In this document: positions 1 through 11,278 of the stretch, piece by piece
How positions within the stretch are numbered: the stretch's first letter is position 1
How the letters are laid out: each line of letters begins with the position of its first letter
Assembly: GCF_035046485.1 (NCBI RefSeq)
Contig: NC_085138.1
Span: forward strand, 293,490,256 to 293,554,255
Length of the DNA: 64,000 nucleotides
Source of the DNA: Aedes albopictus
Taxonomy: Eukaryota > Arthropoda > Insecta > Diptera > Culicidae
Direction of reading: 5' to 3'
Program-made: the position numbers and the translations under genes
Notes under the pieces: generated by a model
The model's database searches: none
What the model was told of the DNA's origin: nothing
Seen by the model: only the letters and a program-made list of their open reading frames with translations

Positions 1-23
1 TCTCTAGGATTTCCTCCAAGAAT

Positions 24-3000
24 GAAAATGGGGGTGGAAGCTCAGGTAAAATATTATCTCCTGGGCGCCCATTAAAAACACCACCCCCGGCGAAGACTGG
101 CGCTCGAGCCTAGCTATTTAGCACTGTAGTTGGAGGAAATGCCAATGCAGAACCCGTAGCTTCCGGGAAGGTAAGCCCAGCTCCCTGGGTTAGTGGGTTG
201 GTGTCAGGCCCTGCGAGCCAGCCGTAAAAAAGACTAGCACCGGAAAATCAACAAGAGAAGAATGCGAACCGATACCAATGGCGACGACCACAGCGACAAA
301 AATGGACTTGCGATTGGAAGCTCGGTACGTGGAACTGCAGATCTCTCAACTTCATCGGGAGCACCCGCATACTCGCCGATATACTGAAGGACCGCGGGTT
401 CGGAATCGTAGCGCTGCAGGAGGTGTGTTGGACAGGATCTATGGTGCGAACGTTTAGAGGTAATCATACCATCTACCAGAGTTGCGGCAACACACGTGAG
501 CTGGGAACAGCTTTTATAGTGATGGGCGACATGCAGAGGCGCGTGATCGGTTGGTGGCCGATCGACGAAAGAATGTGCAGGTTGAGGATCAAGGGCCGAT
601 TCTTCAACATTAGCATAATAAACGTGCACAGCCCTCACTCCGGAAGCACTGATGATGACAAAGACGCATTTTACGCGCAGCTCGAACGCGAGTACGACCG
701 CTGCCCAAACCACGACGTCAAGATCATCATAGGGGATCTAAACGCTCAGGTAGGCCAGGAGGAGGAATTCAGACCGACGATTGGAAAGTTCAGCGCCCAC
801 CAGCTGACGAACGAAAATGGCCTACGCCTCATCGATTTCGCCGCCTCCAAGAACATGGCCATTCGTAGCACCTTCTTCCAGCACAGCCTCCCGTATCGTT
901 ACACCTGGAGATCACCACAACAAACGGAATCGCAAATCGACCACGTTCTGATTGATGGACGGCACTTCTCCGACATTATCGACGTCAGGACCTATCGTGG
1001 CGCTAATATCGACTCCGATCACTACCTGGTGATGGTTAAACTGCGCCCAAAACTCTCCGTTATTAACAACGTACATTACCGGCGGCCGCCCCGGTACGAT
1101 CTAGAGCGACTGAAGCAACCGAATGTCGCCACCGCATACGCGCAGAATCTCGAGGCAGCGCTGCCGGACGAGGGTGTGCTCGATGTGGCCCCTCTAGAGG
1201 ACTGCTGGAGTACAATCAAAGCAGCCATCAACAACGCAGCTGAGAGCACTATCGGGTACGTAGAACGGAGTCGACGAAACGATTGGTTCGACGAGGAGTG
1301 CAGAGCGGTTCTGGAGGAGAAGGATGCAGCGCGGGCGGTAATGCTGCAGCATGGAACCCGACAGAATGTGGAGCGATACAGACAGAAGCGGAAGCAGCAG
1401 ACCCGTCTCTTCCGGGAGAAAAAGCGCCGCCTGGAAGAAGCGGAGTGCGAGGAAATGGAACTGCTGTGCCGTTCACAGGAAACACGCAAGTTCTACCAGA
1501 AGCTCAACGCATCCCGCAAAGGCTACGTGCCGCAAGCCGAAATCTGCAGGGATAAGGACGGGAGCCTCCTGACGGACAAACGTGAGGTGATCGAAAGGTG
1601 GAAGCAGCACTTCGACGAGCACCTGAATGGCGAAGAGAATGTAGGCACGGAGGACCAAGGCAGCGGAGGAAATGACTATGTTGGTGCAGCAGAGGACGGG
1701 AACGAACCAACTCCCACGCTGAGGGAAGTTATGGATGCCATCCACCAGCTCAAAAACAACAAAGCGGCTGGTAAGGACGGTATCGCAGCGGAACTCATCA
1801 AGATGGGCCCGGAAAAGTTGGCCACCTGTCTGCACCAGTTAGTAGTCAAGATCTGGGAAACCGAACAGCTACCGGAGGAGTGGAAGGAAGGGATAATCTG
1901 TCCCATCCACAAGAAAGGCGACAAATTAATGTGTGAGAACTTTAGAGCGATCACCATTTTGAATGCCGCCTACAAAGTGCTATCCCAGATCATCTTCCGT
2001 CGTCTTTCACCTAAAGTAAATGAGTTCGTGGGAAGTTACCAAGCCGGTTTCATCGACGGCCGGTCGACAACGGACCAGATCTTCACCGTACGGCAAATCC
2101 TCCAGAAATGCCGTGAATACCAGGTCCCAACGCATCACCTGTTCATCGACTTCAAAGCGGCATACGACAGTATCGACCGCACAGAGCTATGGAAAATTAT
2201 GGACGAGAACAGCTTTCCCGGGAAGCTGACTAGACTGATAAGAGCAACGATGGACGGTGTGCAGAACAGCGTAAGGATTTCGGGTGAACTATCCAGTTCA
2301 TTTGAATCTCGACGGGGACTACGACAAGGTGATGGACTTTCCTGCCTACTATTCAACATCGCCTTGGAAGGTGTTATGCGACGAGCCGGGCTCAACAGCC
2401 GGGGTACGATCTTCACGAAATCCAGCCAATTTGTATGTTTTGCGGATGACATGGATATTATTGCTAGGACATTTGGAACGGTGGCAGAACAGTACACCCG
2501 CCTGAAACGTGAAGCAGCAAAGGTCGGACTGGTGGTGAATGCGGCTAAGACAAAGTACATGCTGGTAGGTGGGACTGAGCGAGACAGGACAAGCCTTGGC
2601 AGCAATGTTACGATAGACGGGGATACTTTCGAGGTGGTAGAAGAATTCGTCTACCTCGGTTCCTTGCTAACGGCTGACAATAACGTGAGCCGTGAAATAC
2701 GAAGGCGCATCATCAGTGGAAGTCGTGCCTATTATGGGCTCCAGAAGAAACTGCGGTCAAAAAAGATTCACCCCCGCACCAAATGTACCATGTACAAGAC
2801 GTTAATAAGACCGGTGGTTCTCTACGGGCACGAGACGTGGACGATGCTCGAGGAGGACATGCAAGCACTCGGAGTTTTCGAGCGACGGGTGCTAAGGACG
2901 ATCTTCGGCGGCGTGCAGGAGAACGGTGTGTGGCGGAGAAGGATGAACCACGAGCTCGCTGCACTTTATGGCGAACCCAGCATCCAGAAGGTAGCCAAAG

Positions 3001-3261
3001 CCGGAAGGATACGGTGGGCAGGGCATGTTGCAAGAATGCCGGACAACAACCCTGCAAAGTTGGTGTTTGCTAACCATCCGGTAGGTACAAGAAGGCGTGG
3101 AGCGCAGAGAGCACGATGGGCGGACCAGGTGGAGCGTGATCTGGCGAGTGTTGGGCGTGACCGACGTTGGAGAGCTGCAGCTGCAAATCGAGTATTATGG
3201 CGGCAAATTGTTGATTCAGTATTATCATGAATTTGATGTTAACTAAATAAATGAAAATGAA
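24..3261 (+). mobile_element. RTE-type non-LTR retrotransposon, apparently full length
   Basis: A single endonuclease plus reverse transcriptase frame, a very short 3' untranslated region (stop at 3228-3230) and a tail of short A-rich repeats (about 3243-3261) rather than a long poly(A) fit the RTE clade. A 13-bp duplication, TTCCTCCAAGAAT at 11-23 and 3262-3274, sets the boundaries. The target is itself a GGAATTCC-type repeat, so the duplication could partly reflect target repetition. The 5' untranslated region (24-227) has GC-rich blocks and no clear promoter. Clade is inferred from organisation and motifs. Confidence 0.8.
228..3230 (+). CDS. RTE-type endonuclease-reverse transcriptase polyprotein
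   Basis: The frame is open for 1000 codons after a stop at 225-227 and has no internal stop. The first in-frame ATG is at 441, inside the endonuclease domain, so translation either starts at a non-ATG codon or the original start is lost. Residues about 30-265 form an apurinic-type endonuclease: TWNCRSL near residue 34, LQEVCW near 63, GDLNAQVG, SQIDHVL and SDHYLV. The reverse transcriptase follows (about 500-800): KAAGKDG, FIDFKAAYDS with the first catalytic Asp, GLRQGD, then FADDMDII near residue 738. The C-terminal part has GRIRWAGHVARMP near 926, common in RTE proteins. It would nick target DNA and prime cDNA synthesis from its own transcript. All catalytic motifs look intact; activity is unknown. 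Confidence 0.85.
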   Translation, partial: KRLAPENQQEKNANRYQWRRPQRQKWTCDWKLGTWNCRSLNFIGSTRILADILKDRGFGIVALQEVCWTGSMVRTFRGNHTIYQSCGNTRELGTAFIVMGDMQRRVIGWWPIDERMCRLRIKGRFFNISIINVHSPHSGSTDDDKDAFYAQLEREYDRCPNHDVKIIIGDLNAQVGQEEEFRPTIGKFSAHQLTNENGLRLIDFAASKNMAIRSTFFQHSLPYRYTWRSPQQTESQIDHVLIDGRHFSDIIDVRTYRGANIDSDHYLVMVKLRPKLSVINNVHYRRPPRYDLERLKQPNVATAYAQNLEAALPDEGVLDVAPLEDCWSTIKAAINNAAESTIGYVERSRRNDWFDEECRAVLEEKDAARAVMLQHGTRQNVERYRQKRKQQTRLFREKKRRLEEAECEEMELLCRSQETRKFYQKLNASRKGYVPQAEICRDKDGSLLTDKREVIERWKQHFDEHLNGEENVGTEDQGSGGNDYVGAAEDGNEPTPTLREVMDAIHQLKNNKAAGKDGIAAELIKMGPEKLATCLHQLVVKIWETEQLPEEWKEGIICPIHKKGDKLMCENFRAITILNAAYKVLSQIIFRRLSPKVNEFVGSYQAGFIDGRSTTDQIFTVRQILQKCREYQVPTHHLFIDFKAAYDSIDRTELWKIMDENSFPGKLTRLIRATMDGVQNSVRISGELSSSFESRRGLRQGDGLSCLLFNIALEGVMRRAGLNSRGTIFTKSSQFVCFADDMDIIARTFGTVAEQYTRLKREAAKVGLVVNAAKTKYMLVGGTERDRTSLGSNVTIDGDTFEVVEEFVYLGSLLTADNNVSREIRRRIISGSRAYYGLQKKLRSKKIHPRTKCTMYKTLIRPVVLYGHETWTMLEEDMQALGVFERRVLRTIFGGVQENGVWRRRMNHELAALYGEPSIQKVAKAGRIRWAGHVARMPDNNPAKLVFANHPVGTRRRGAQRARWADQVERDLASVGRDRRWRAAAANRVLWRQIVDSVLS

Positions 3262-3471
3262 TTCCTCCAAGAATTCCTCCGGAAATTTCTCTACGAGTTC
3301 ATTCGGGGATTCCTCACTGATTTTTCCGGGAATTACACCAAGAGTTTCATCGTGACTTTCTCTGAAAAGTTCTTCCGGGAATTCCCCTAGAAGTTCTTCC
3401 GGGAATTCGTCTAGGAGTACTTCCGGGAATTCGAATATCTTCGAGAACACCTTCACGAGTTTCATCGGGAA
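3262..3471 (-). repeat. Degenerate 24-bp-type GGAATTCC array
   Basis: About 210 bp of imperfect units built on GAATTCCTCC and TCCGGGAATT. It is the target of both the RTE element on its left and the TA-flanked element on its right. Orientation is given relative to the plus-strand array at 56569-59145, taken as plus (GGAATTCCTTCGGAAATTCC). Confidence 0.75.
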
Positions 3472-3473
3472 TA

Positions 3474-4747
3474 AGGACTGTTCATTTTATAAAGAGGACA
3501 CCTGATTTGTGTGATATCTTTTTTATTTTTCAATAAAATCATTACCGGTTTTTTGCATAAATTTCCATAGCTATTCTACAGTGTAGGAGAAATATAACAT
3601 TATACAAATTGTCCTTAGTTATGGAACTGAAGCGGTTTTCGTTAAAACTTAATAAAACCCCATTTCTCAAAATTCTACACAACTTTCCACATACATAACT
3701 TTAAAATTTTCAGGAACTTTTCAATGTGTTGGGATCTAATACTATTCTTCTAAAGGTAGAGTGTAATAGTTGGTCAGTAATAATGCACCAAGCATTATAC
3801 AGCTTGATATAGTGAGTTGCCTTGTTATCAATGAAATTGATAAAAAATACTTATTTAAGTCCAGTGATGCAATAACACTACGGAATCAGTTCAAAATTTG
3901 TCCAGTATAGAAGAGAACCGCATTCTAAATGATACCGAAGAAAAATATGCTTTAAAGTACATTCTTCATCATAAATTTAATACTTAATGATGGCCATAAT
4001 GAAAAATTGCATACTTTTTGCTCCATAAATGCAAGTTTTTGATTCTAGAGAAGCTTATTATTATTTATTTTCAGCACGGTCTGACCCAATGTGATTATAC
4101 ACCTTATTTGAAAATAACTACATGTTAATTTTTATTTTCGACATCATTGTTAAGTTGTATTTGCAATAGAGTACATCGTTATTTAGAAGAACCTTCGAAG
4201 AACGAAGCGGTTTTATCTCCGGTAACTGCCATGAAGCACAGTAACCAAGCCAACAATGCTATCAAGAAGCGGTTTTCTGCATTTGAAATTGCATTATTAG
4301 TACTTTCGACTAGATCCATTGAAAACATTCAAAATTTATTATTTTTATACATTTTTGTTTAACAAATAAATTTTATTCTGAAAATCGAGTCCAACTTGCA
4401 ACTTTAATATCTCAACAACCATTATTCCGATTAGGTTTATATTTTGCCAGAATATGTATCACTCTAACTGCTGCAGCATGGCAAACACTTTTATGCAATT
4501 AAAAACGATAGTCCGATGTTCAACAGAAATTTTGTGTTTATCTTTAGTTTTTGGGAATTGAAAAATTGATCTCTCGAAACACTTTGCCACATTTCTTTGA
4601 AGTTCAATAATTTTAACCCAATTTATTTATGTTTATTATCTGCTAATATAATGTACTGAACATCTAACCAAGGCTGCTCAAATTTGAACTACGCGTTTTC
4701 TTTTTATAGCCTTGCAAAGTTGTCCTCTTTATAAAATGAACAGTCCT
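3474..4747. mobile_element. TA-flanked inverted-repeat DNA element (Tc1/mariner-like ends, non-autonomous)
   Basis: Perfect 27-bp terminal inverted repeats, starting AGGACTGTTCATTTTATAAA at 3474-3500 and mirrored at 4721-4747, are flanked by TA at 3472-3473 and 4748-4749. The 1274-bp size is close to an intact mariner, but the longest internal frame (4147-4362, 71 codons) has no transposase motif that I recognise. I call it non-autonomous or a decayed copy. Confidence 0.8.
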
Positions 4748-4749
4748 TA

Positions 4750-5329
4750 AGTTATCCAGGCAATTTCACTACAGTATGCGGCAGGCAAAAATGCGAAAAT
4801 GTTTTTCAACTATTTTCTGATAAGTTGTTTGAAAATTTTTCTAATTTGATCACTAGCTTTTACAAGACGGCGCCTGAAACTGAAGGCCATTTGCTTTTTC
4901 AAACCACTGAAAAGTAAATAGGCAGCTAAATTTCATATCTGATAAAATAATTAATTAAATTTTCTCTGTATATCATAACATATGAGTTCTGCTTTTATCT
5001 AGTATGTGATACTACATGGTTCCGGATTAGTATGCCTTGGTTTTTTATCACGTTGCTGTTAAAATATTTACTATAGCAGCCATTTTGTCTTATGACCATT
5101 GGGCGCGCAGATTTTTGATACTTACTTTCCAGGCTTACATTATCACAAGTTAAAAATCAAATATGATTATATTTATTTTATTGTGCTAGAATATAGACAT
5201 TGATGAATACAGTATCATGGAAAAACAGCCATATAAATCCCATATTAAGCCTGTGATAGCACCTTGAAATTTTCACATTTTTTCCTGCTGCACCCTGTAC
5301 GAGTTACTATAAAAGTTTTTTTTTTTCTA
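4750..5329. other. AT-rich stretch, nothing recognised
   Basis: I see no coding frame, terminal repeat or RNA gene here. A T-rich run near 5318-5328 borders the next GGAATTCC array. Confidence 0.5.
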
Positions 5330-6095
5330 GAAGTTGCACCGGGTATGCCAGGAGTTTCTTCCGAAAATTCCTTTAAGAATTCCCTCTAGAAGTTCTTCCG
5401 GAAATTCCTCTAAAGTTGTTCCGGGAATACATCCAGGAGTTTTCCCGAACGTTCCTCTAGGAGTTCTCCTAGGAATTTCACTAGAAGTATCTGAGTTCAT
5501 CCGGGAATTCCTCTACGAGTTCTTCCGGAAATTTCTTCACGAATTTCTTGGAAATTCTTCTAGGAGTTCCATCAAGAATTTCCCTAGACCTTCGCTCAGG
5601 AATTTATGTGAGAGTTCATCCGGGAATTTCTTTAGAAATACCTCCGGAAATTCGTCTACGAGTTCCTCTATGAGTTCCTCAGGGAATTTCTTTACGCATT
5701 TCTTCGGGAATTGCTCTAGAAGTTGTTCCGGGAATTCCTTTAAGGGTTCATCCGGGAACTCATCTTGGAAAACCTTTGGTAATTTCTCTACAAGTTCCTC
5801 CTTGAATTCTTTTCCGAATTTCTTCGGCAATTTCTCTAGGAGTTCCTCCGGCAATTACTTTACTAGTATTTCTGATTGAATGATTTGTATTTATTAAAGA
5901 GACTTTCATACAGTATTTCTGAGTGTTGCACAACGAACGCCCGGTGTTTCCTCAGAGAATTCATCCATGAGTTCCTCCGTGATTTCCACTGAGAGTATCT
6001 CCGGCAATTCCTCTAAGAGGTCCTCCGGCGATTTCTCTAAGAATTCTTCTAAGATTTGTTTCCGGATTTCTTCCAGGACTTTCTCCAAACGTTCA
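5330..6095 (-). repeat. Degenerate 24-bp-type GGAATTCC array
   Basis: Imperfect units of the form GGAATTCCTCTAGGAGTTCC, with a short gap near 5880-5940. Open frames such as 5334-5879 (plus) and 5537-5854 (minus) are by-products of the repeat, with Ser/Asn/Phe-rich or Glu/Lys/Phe-rich periodic translations. Confidence 0.75.
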
Positions 6096-6121
6096 AAGTT
6101 AGAAAAAATCCCCGACTTCGG

Positions 6122-6318
6122 TATTTTTTTTTTACAGAAATCTCAACCGTTAAGTTTGTTTTACAGGAAAAAATCGGTAAAGGTAGCAACTGTTACCGAA
6201 GTTCGTTAGAGTTTGACAGATAAACGATAACATTTTATCGAAATTTGTTATTTTTTTACAGAATTTCGTTAAAAATCCATTACCGAACGCTCAGCGGTTG
6301 AGATTTCGGTAAAAATTA
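6122..6318. mobile_element. Possible small inverted-repeat element
   Basis: The stretch ending GAAATCTCAACCG at 6122-6149 is mirrored as CGGTTGAGATTTC at 6295-6307 and onward to about 6318, giving inverted arms of about 24 bp with a few mismatches. No clear target duplication was found. It sits between two GGAATTCC arrays. Confidence 0.4.
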
Positions 6319-6369
6319 GCGAACGCGATTTGCTGTTCTCTCGCATGATCAATAATGATAAGTTAATGC

Positions 6370-7145
6370 ATGGATTCCTCTAGCAGTTCCGTAAGGGATT
6401 CATCCAGGAATTTCTTCACGGTTTTCTCCGCGATTTTTTTTTTCAGGGATTCATTATACTTTTCCAGGACGTTCTTCAAAGATTCCTCCAGGAATTTCTT
6501 CAGCGATTTCTCTAGGAATGTCATCAGGAATTCGACCAAAAGTGTTTTTCATTATACGTACACGAATTTCCGTGGGCATTTTTTCAGATGTTTCTCTTGG
6601 AATTCTTTGAGAATTTTTTCTTGAAGTTCCTTGGAAGATTTCTCCATGGATTCCTGCAGAAATTTCTTCAATGGTATATCCTTGAATTCCACGATGGATA
6701 TATTCAGAAACTTCTCGATGGATTTCTCCAGGAAGTTACTCCAGAGACTCCTCTAGGGATTACTCTAGGAACACTTCAGGGTTTCCAGCAGGAATTTCTC
6801 CTAGAATATCCTTTATAAGAATTCCTTGACTGTTTTCCTTAAACTTATTCATGGATTCCTCCAGGAATTTCTTCTTGAAATGCTTTTGTGAATTTTCTTG
6901 AAATTCTTCAAGAGCTTTCTTCTGAAGTTGCTGGAGAACGTTCTAATTTGTTGCTGGAGAGATTTTACAGGAATTCAGGAACTCCTTCAGGGATTCCTCC
7001 AGGAACTCCTTCAAGAAATTTTCCGGAGATTCTTTCAGAGATTCTGCTAGGATCACTCCTGGAATTTCTTCAGGGAATTACCTTTAAATTGTTGGAAAGA
7101 TTTCTCCACGAAATTCGTTAAACAATCCTCTAGGATTTCTCCAGG
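6370..7145 (-). repeat. Degenerate 24-bp-type GGAATTCC array
   Basis: Repeats of GATTCCTCCAGGAATTTCTT and variants over about 780 bp. The frames at 6588-6818 and 6888-7121 are by-products of the repeat. Confidence 0.75.
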
Positions 7146-7557
7146 GATTTCTCAAACAATTGAGGGCCCAAATTCAGAGGGGTGTAAGTGACCATTTTGT
7201 CGATTTTGAGCTGAGCATATCAAATAATTCTTCAGATTTCAAGCTTTAAGGAACTTTTTCAATATTGTTTTTACGGTGATTAAAAAAATAACAATAAATC
7301 GGAGAAAACTGAGTCGATTTTGAAACTCCATACAATTTGTTCCCGAAAGTGGAATTTTGTCCCTATATCCCTTTGCTTCTAACCCCCTCAATTTCTAATT
7401 GAAATCTTCCTGGAATATCTTAAGGTATCCCTCAATAAAATCCGTCAGGTGTATCTCTTGGAGTTAACTCAAGGATTTCTCTGGATGTTTATTTGAGTCA
7501 GCTGCTGCTGCATCCAAGTGATTGTTTTTGGGTTAGTCCGGTCGTGTTTTCGCGTAT
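7146..7557. other. Complex sequence, possible old inverted-repeat element
   Basis: TTGAGGG near 7159 and CCCTCAA near 7386-7392 could be eroded ends of a 230-bp element, but the arms match poorly. 7393-7470 returns to degenerate GGAATTCC-like text. I see no gene. Confidence 0.35.
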
Positions 7558-7881
7558 CCCGAGCAGAGTTCAAGTATTGACGATCAAAATGTGATATTGG
7601 TTTGTTTGAGATAAGAGGTAAAAGTACTGAAAACAATAGCACAAATTTGTTCTTGAACCATCTAACCAATAACAAAATATGATATTTGAAGATCAATCAA
7701 ATAGCTCACTGCTATTGGTTAGATCTTACCAAGAGCTAAATGTGCTATGATGATGATGTTCCAGGAGTAAAATTGAGATATTATTTTCAGTACTTTTACT
7801 TTTTATCTCAAACAAACAAATATCACTTTCTGATCTCCATATCAAAATATGCTATTATTAAGCTTTTTTCCTCTGCTCGGG
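7558..7881. mobile_element. Foldback MITE with CCCGAGCAGAG ends, 2-bp target duplication
   Basis: CCCGAGCAGAG at 7558-7568 is perfectly mirrored at 7871-7881 and flanked by AT on both sides (7556-7557, 7882-7883). The inverted homology continues inward for about 100 bp; for example AAAAGTACTGAAAA on the left pairs with TTTTCAGTACTTTT on the right. A close relative lies at 33789-34137. Confidence 0.8.
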
Positions 7882-7883
7882 AT

Positions 7884-8069
7884 GTGAGGGAAACGTTAGT
7901 CTCGCGGACATTTTTAGGGAAGTCGATGCAGTGCAGGTGGTTTCCAGGAAAATGTTTGTGGGGTGGCCAGACTTTGTTACGAGATAACAACCATTATGTT
8001 GTAATCCGAAGGTCCCCAGTGAATTAAGCTTACCCTGCTACAACAAACCATTAGGAAAATCATTCTGTT
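7884..8069. other. Short complex stretch, nothing recognised
   Basis: Lies between the MITE and the next array. The 95-codon frame 7740-8027 starts inside the MITE and I do not regard it as a gene. Confidence 0.4.
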
Positions 8070-8560
8070 CCGCCTTCTGGGATTCCTCTATTAACTCTTT
8101 CGGGGTTTCCTCCAGGAAATTATTTTTGAAATTCTTCAGAAATTTCTCCAAGAATTCATTCCGGACTTCTTTTAGTGATTACTTTAGAAAATACGTTAGA
8201 ATCTAGATATTTCTTCAGTGATTCCTACGGAAATACCTTCAAGGACTTTTCCTGGAAATCTTTGAGAAATTTCTATAGGAATGGTAGGAGAGATTTCTGC
8301 GGTAATTGCTCTTTTCTTCCAGGAACTGCTTCAGGGATTCTTCAAGGATGTTATTCAAAGATTCCTCCAGAATCCTCTGCAAACCCTCCAGGCGTTCCTT
8401 ATGTGGTTTCTCAAGAACCTGAAGTTTTCTCAGTGCATCTTATTGGAGAAATTTTCAAAGATTCTTGCTGGAGATCCATTAGGGTTATCTCCAGAGGTTC
8501 CTTCAAGGGTTCCTCCTGGAGTAGGGCGAATAAACTCCGACATGTACGGAACAGGTTTTT
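8070..8560 (-). repeat. Degenerate 24-bp-type GGAATTCC array
   Basis: Units such as GATTCCTCCAGAATCC and TTCCTCCAGGAAATT. Quality falls toward the right, where it joins a SINE-related fragment. Confidence 0.65.
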
Positions 8561-8585
8561 TTTAGCAAATTATGATCGTACAACT

Positions 8586-8745
8586 TTGGGAATTTCTTTG
8601 GACATAGAGTATCTTCCTGTCAAAATTGTCAGTTTCGCTTACATCACTGTGCAGAATTACGGCACGAAAGTGCTCATAGAACGCTCAGCTGAGAATCAGG
8701 CTCTGTCCCAGTCGAGACGATACGTCATGAAGAAGAACAAGTTTT
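8586..8745 (+). mobile_element. Diverged Feilai-like SINE, 5'-truncated
   Basis: The run from the CATAGAGTATCTTCCTG stretch through AAAGTGCTCATAGAAC to CAGGCTCTGTCCCAG matches, in the same order and on the plus strand, the body of the SINE found on the minus strand at 51623-51902. The tRNA-related head with its box A and box B is missing. A long frame across this and the preceding array (8175-8747) is accidental. Confidence 0.65.
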
Positions 8746-9628
8746 GAAGTATTCATTTTCAACTATTCGGTACTACCAAAAACGATAACACGAACGATGT
8801 TGACAAAACTCTACTACGCACTGACTTTCTACGGATTCTGTAAAGAATCCTAGTAAGATTCTCTACAGAAACCATGAGGATTCTCTAAAGAATCCTGCGA
8901 GGATTATCTATTTTACAAACGTTTGCATTAACGACCTAGTATTTTTCACAAGCAACAACCCATCAGTATGTTTTCCAACTGTATCACCCAACTTTACCAC
9001 CAGTTTAGTGACAGTTTATTGTGCACTTACGTTGCACATTTGTGCAGAACACCTGACGTTACGATTATGGCGGTGGTTATGCACACTTTATTATCGTCAT
9101 TAAATAATTTCCTAATAATTACAGTGACAATAAAAGTCCAGATAGTACAACAATTTATTAATCGCATTTTAAAGCGAGTAATTTCACACCACCGACCGCC
9201 GCGTCGCTTATCACCTCACAACCCATGCCAACCGTACCGGCGCGGCGGTGTGTGACTAGGATTCATACAAATCACCGAACGACGCGCTTCAACCAGCACA
9301 GCATACAACCAGTTGGTTTTCCACCCATGGTAGGTAATGCACCCATGGTATGGTAATACAGAAAGGGCTCTCCATTCTGCACCGGACGGGTACGTATTTA
9401 TTCAATTTGATAATTTACAAGTTCAGTGTTAAGCGCACCGCACACATAATTACATAACTGATGCAGCGCGGTGGGCGCAGACCGAGGGTACCGATTGAGG
9501 AGGACGAGGAGCAGGAGACCCACCGTCATTATAGTCATCGGCGTCGTCATTGAGTGGAACAAAATGCAGTCAGTCGATGTGATGGGGATTCGGTGTAAAA
9601 CGGCACATTGAGTACAAATCAACTTCAG
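8746..9628. other. Complex sequence left of the minisatellite
   Basis: 8840-8905 holds about three diverged units of the 23-bp minisatellite (GAATCCTAGTAAGATTC). 8968-9255 has a 95-codon frame without recognisable features. A GC-rich imperfect hairpin pairs CACACCACCGACCGCCGCG near 9187 with CGCGGCGGTGTGTG near 9241. I see no gene. Confidence 0.45.
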
Positions 9629-11246
9629 GAATCCAGAGAGGATTCTCTACAGAATCCTTGGAGGCTCTCTACAGAATCCTAGAAGAGTTCTCCACAGAAT
9701 CCTAGGAGGATTCTCCACAGAATCCTAGAAGGATTCTCCACAGAATCCTAGAAGGATTCTCCACAGAATCCTAGAAGGATTCTCCACGGAATCCTAGAAG
9801 GATTCTCCACAGAATCCTAGAAGGATTCTCCACAGAATCCTAGAAGGATTCTCCACAGAATCCTAGAAGGATTCTCCACAGAATCCTAGAAGGATTCTCC
9901 ACAGAATCCCAGAAGGATTCTCCACAGAGTCCTAGAAGGATTCTCCACAGAATCCTAGAAGGATTCTCCACAGAATCCTAGAAGGATTCTCCACAGAATC
10001 CTAGAAGGATTCTCCACAGAATCCTAGAAGGATTCTCCACAGAATCCTAGAAGGATTCTCCACAGAATCCTAGAAGGATTCTCCACAGAATCCTAGAAGG
10101 ATTCTCCACAGAATCCTAGAAGGATTCTCCACAGAATCCTAGAAGGATTCTCCACAGAATCCTAGAAGGATTCTCCACAGAATCCTAGAAGGATTCTCCA
10201 CAGAATCCTAGAAGGATTCTCCACAGAATCCTAGAAGGATTCTCCACAGAATCCTAGAAGGATTCTCCACAGAATCCTAGAAGGATTCTCCACAGAATCC
10301 TAGAAGGATTCTCCACAGAATCCTAGAAGGATTCTCCACAGAATCCTAGAAGGATTCTCCACAGAATCCTAGAAGGATTCTCCACAGAATCCTAGAAGGA
10401 TTCTCCACAGAATCCTAGAAGGATTCTCCACAGAATCCTAGAAGGATTCTCCACAGAATCCTAGAAGGATTCTCCACAGAATCCTAGAAGGATTCTCCAC
10501 AGAATCCTAGAAGGATTCTCCACAGAATCCTAGAAGGATTCTCCACAGAATCCTAGAAGGATTCTCCACAGAATCCTAGAAGGATTCTCCACAGAATCCT
10601 AGAAGGATTCTCCACAGAATCCTAGAAGGATTCTCCACAGAATCCTAGAAGGATTCTCCACAGAATCCTAGAAGGATTCTCCACAGAATCCTAGGAGGAT
10701 TCTCCACAGAATCCTAGAAGGATTCTCCACAGAATCCTAGAAGGATTCTCCACAGAATCCTAGAAGGATTCTCCACAGAATCCTAGAAGGATTCTCCACA
10801 GAATCCTAGAAGGATTCTCCACAGAATCCTAGAAGGATTCTCCACAGAATCCTAGAAGGATTCTCCACAGAATCCTAGAAGGATTCTCCACAGAATCCTA
10901 GAAGGATTCTCCACAGAATCCTAGAAGGATTTCCCACAGAATCCTAGAAGGATTCTCCACAGAATCCTAGAAGGATTCTCCACAGAATCCTAGGAGGATT
11001 CTCCACAGAATCCTAGGAGGATTCTCCACAGAATCCTAGAAGGATTCTCCACAGAATCCTAGAAGGATTTCCCACAGAATCCTAGAAGGATTCTCCACAG
11101 AATCCTAGAAGGATTCTCCACAGAATCCTAGGAGGATTCTCCACAGATTCCTAGGAGGATTCTCTACGGAATTCTGATAGGATTCTCTTCAGAATCATGA
11201 GAGGATTCTCTACAGAATTCTCTACAACTACAGATGATTCTCTACA
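9629..11246 (+). repeat. 23-bp palindromic minisatellite, about 65-70 units
   Basis: The unit GAATCCTAGAAGGATTC plus TCCACA repeats head to tail. Within each unit GAATCCT and AGGATTC are reverse complements around AGA, so single strands can fold into a row of 7-bp hairpins. The core (about 9690-11140) is almost identical unit to unit; both edges are degenerate. A block of six units (138 bp) bearing a GGATTTCCC variant occurs twice in a row, near 10924 and 11062. No gene overlaps it. Confidence 0.95.
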
Positions 11247-11278
11247 ACTGTCATTCAAACTTCAAGCTCAATACCCCA

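Noticed and set aside
234..713. 159-codon minus-strand frame
   Set aside because: It is antisense to the RTE endonuclease, which has clear motifs. The same applies to the other frames within 1076-3077.
4147..4362. Transposase remnant in the TA-flanked element
   Set aside because: The 71 residues show no catalytic acidic triad or helix-turn-helix motif.
8175..8747. 190-codon frame as a gene
   Set aside because: It spans a degenerate GGAATTCC array and a SINE fragment.
8968..9622. Frames 8968-9255 (plus) and 9398-9622 (minus) as small proteins
   Set aside because: Short, no homology that I recognise, next to a minisatellite, without splice or promoter signals.
9629..11246. CRISPR-like reading of the 23-bp repeat
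   Set aside because: There are no variable spacers; units are directly adjacent. It is a minisatellite in a eukaryotic genome.
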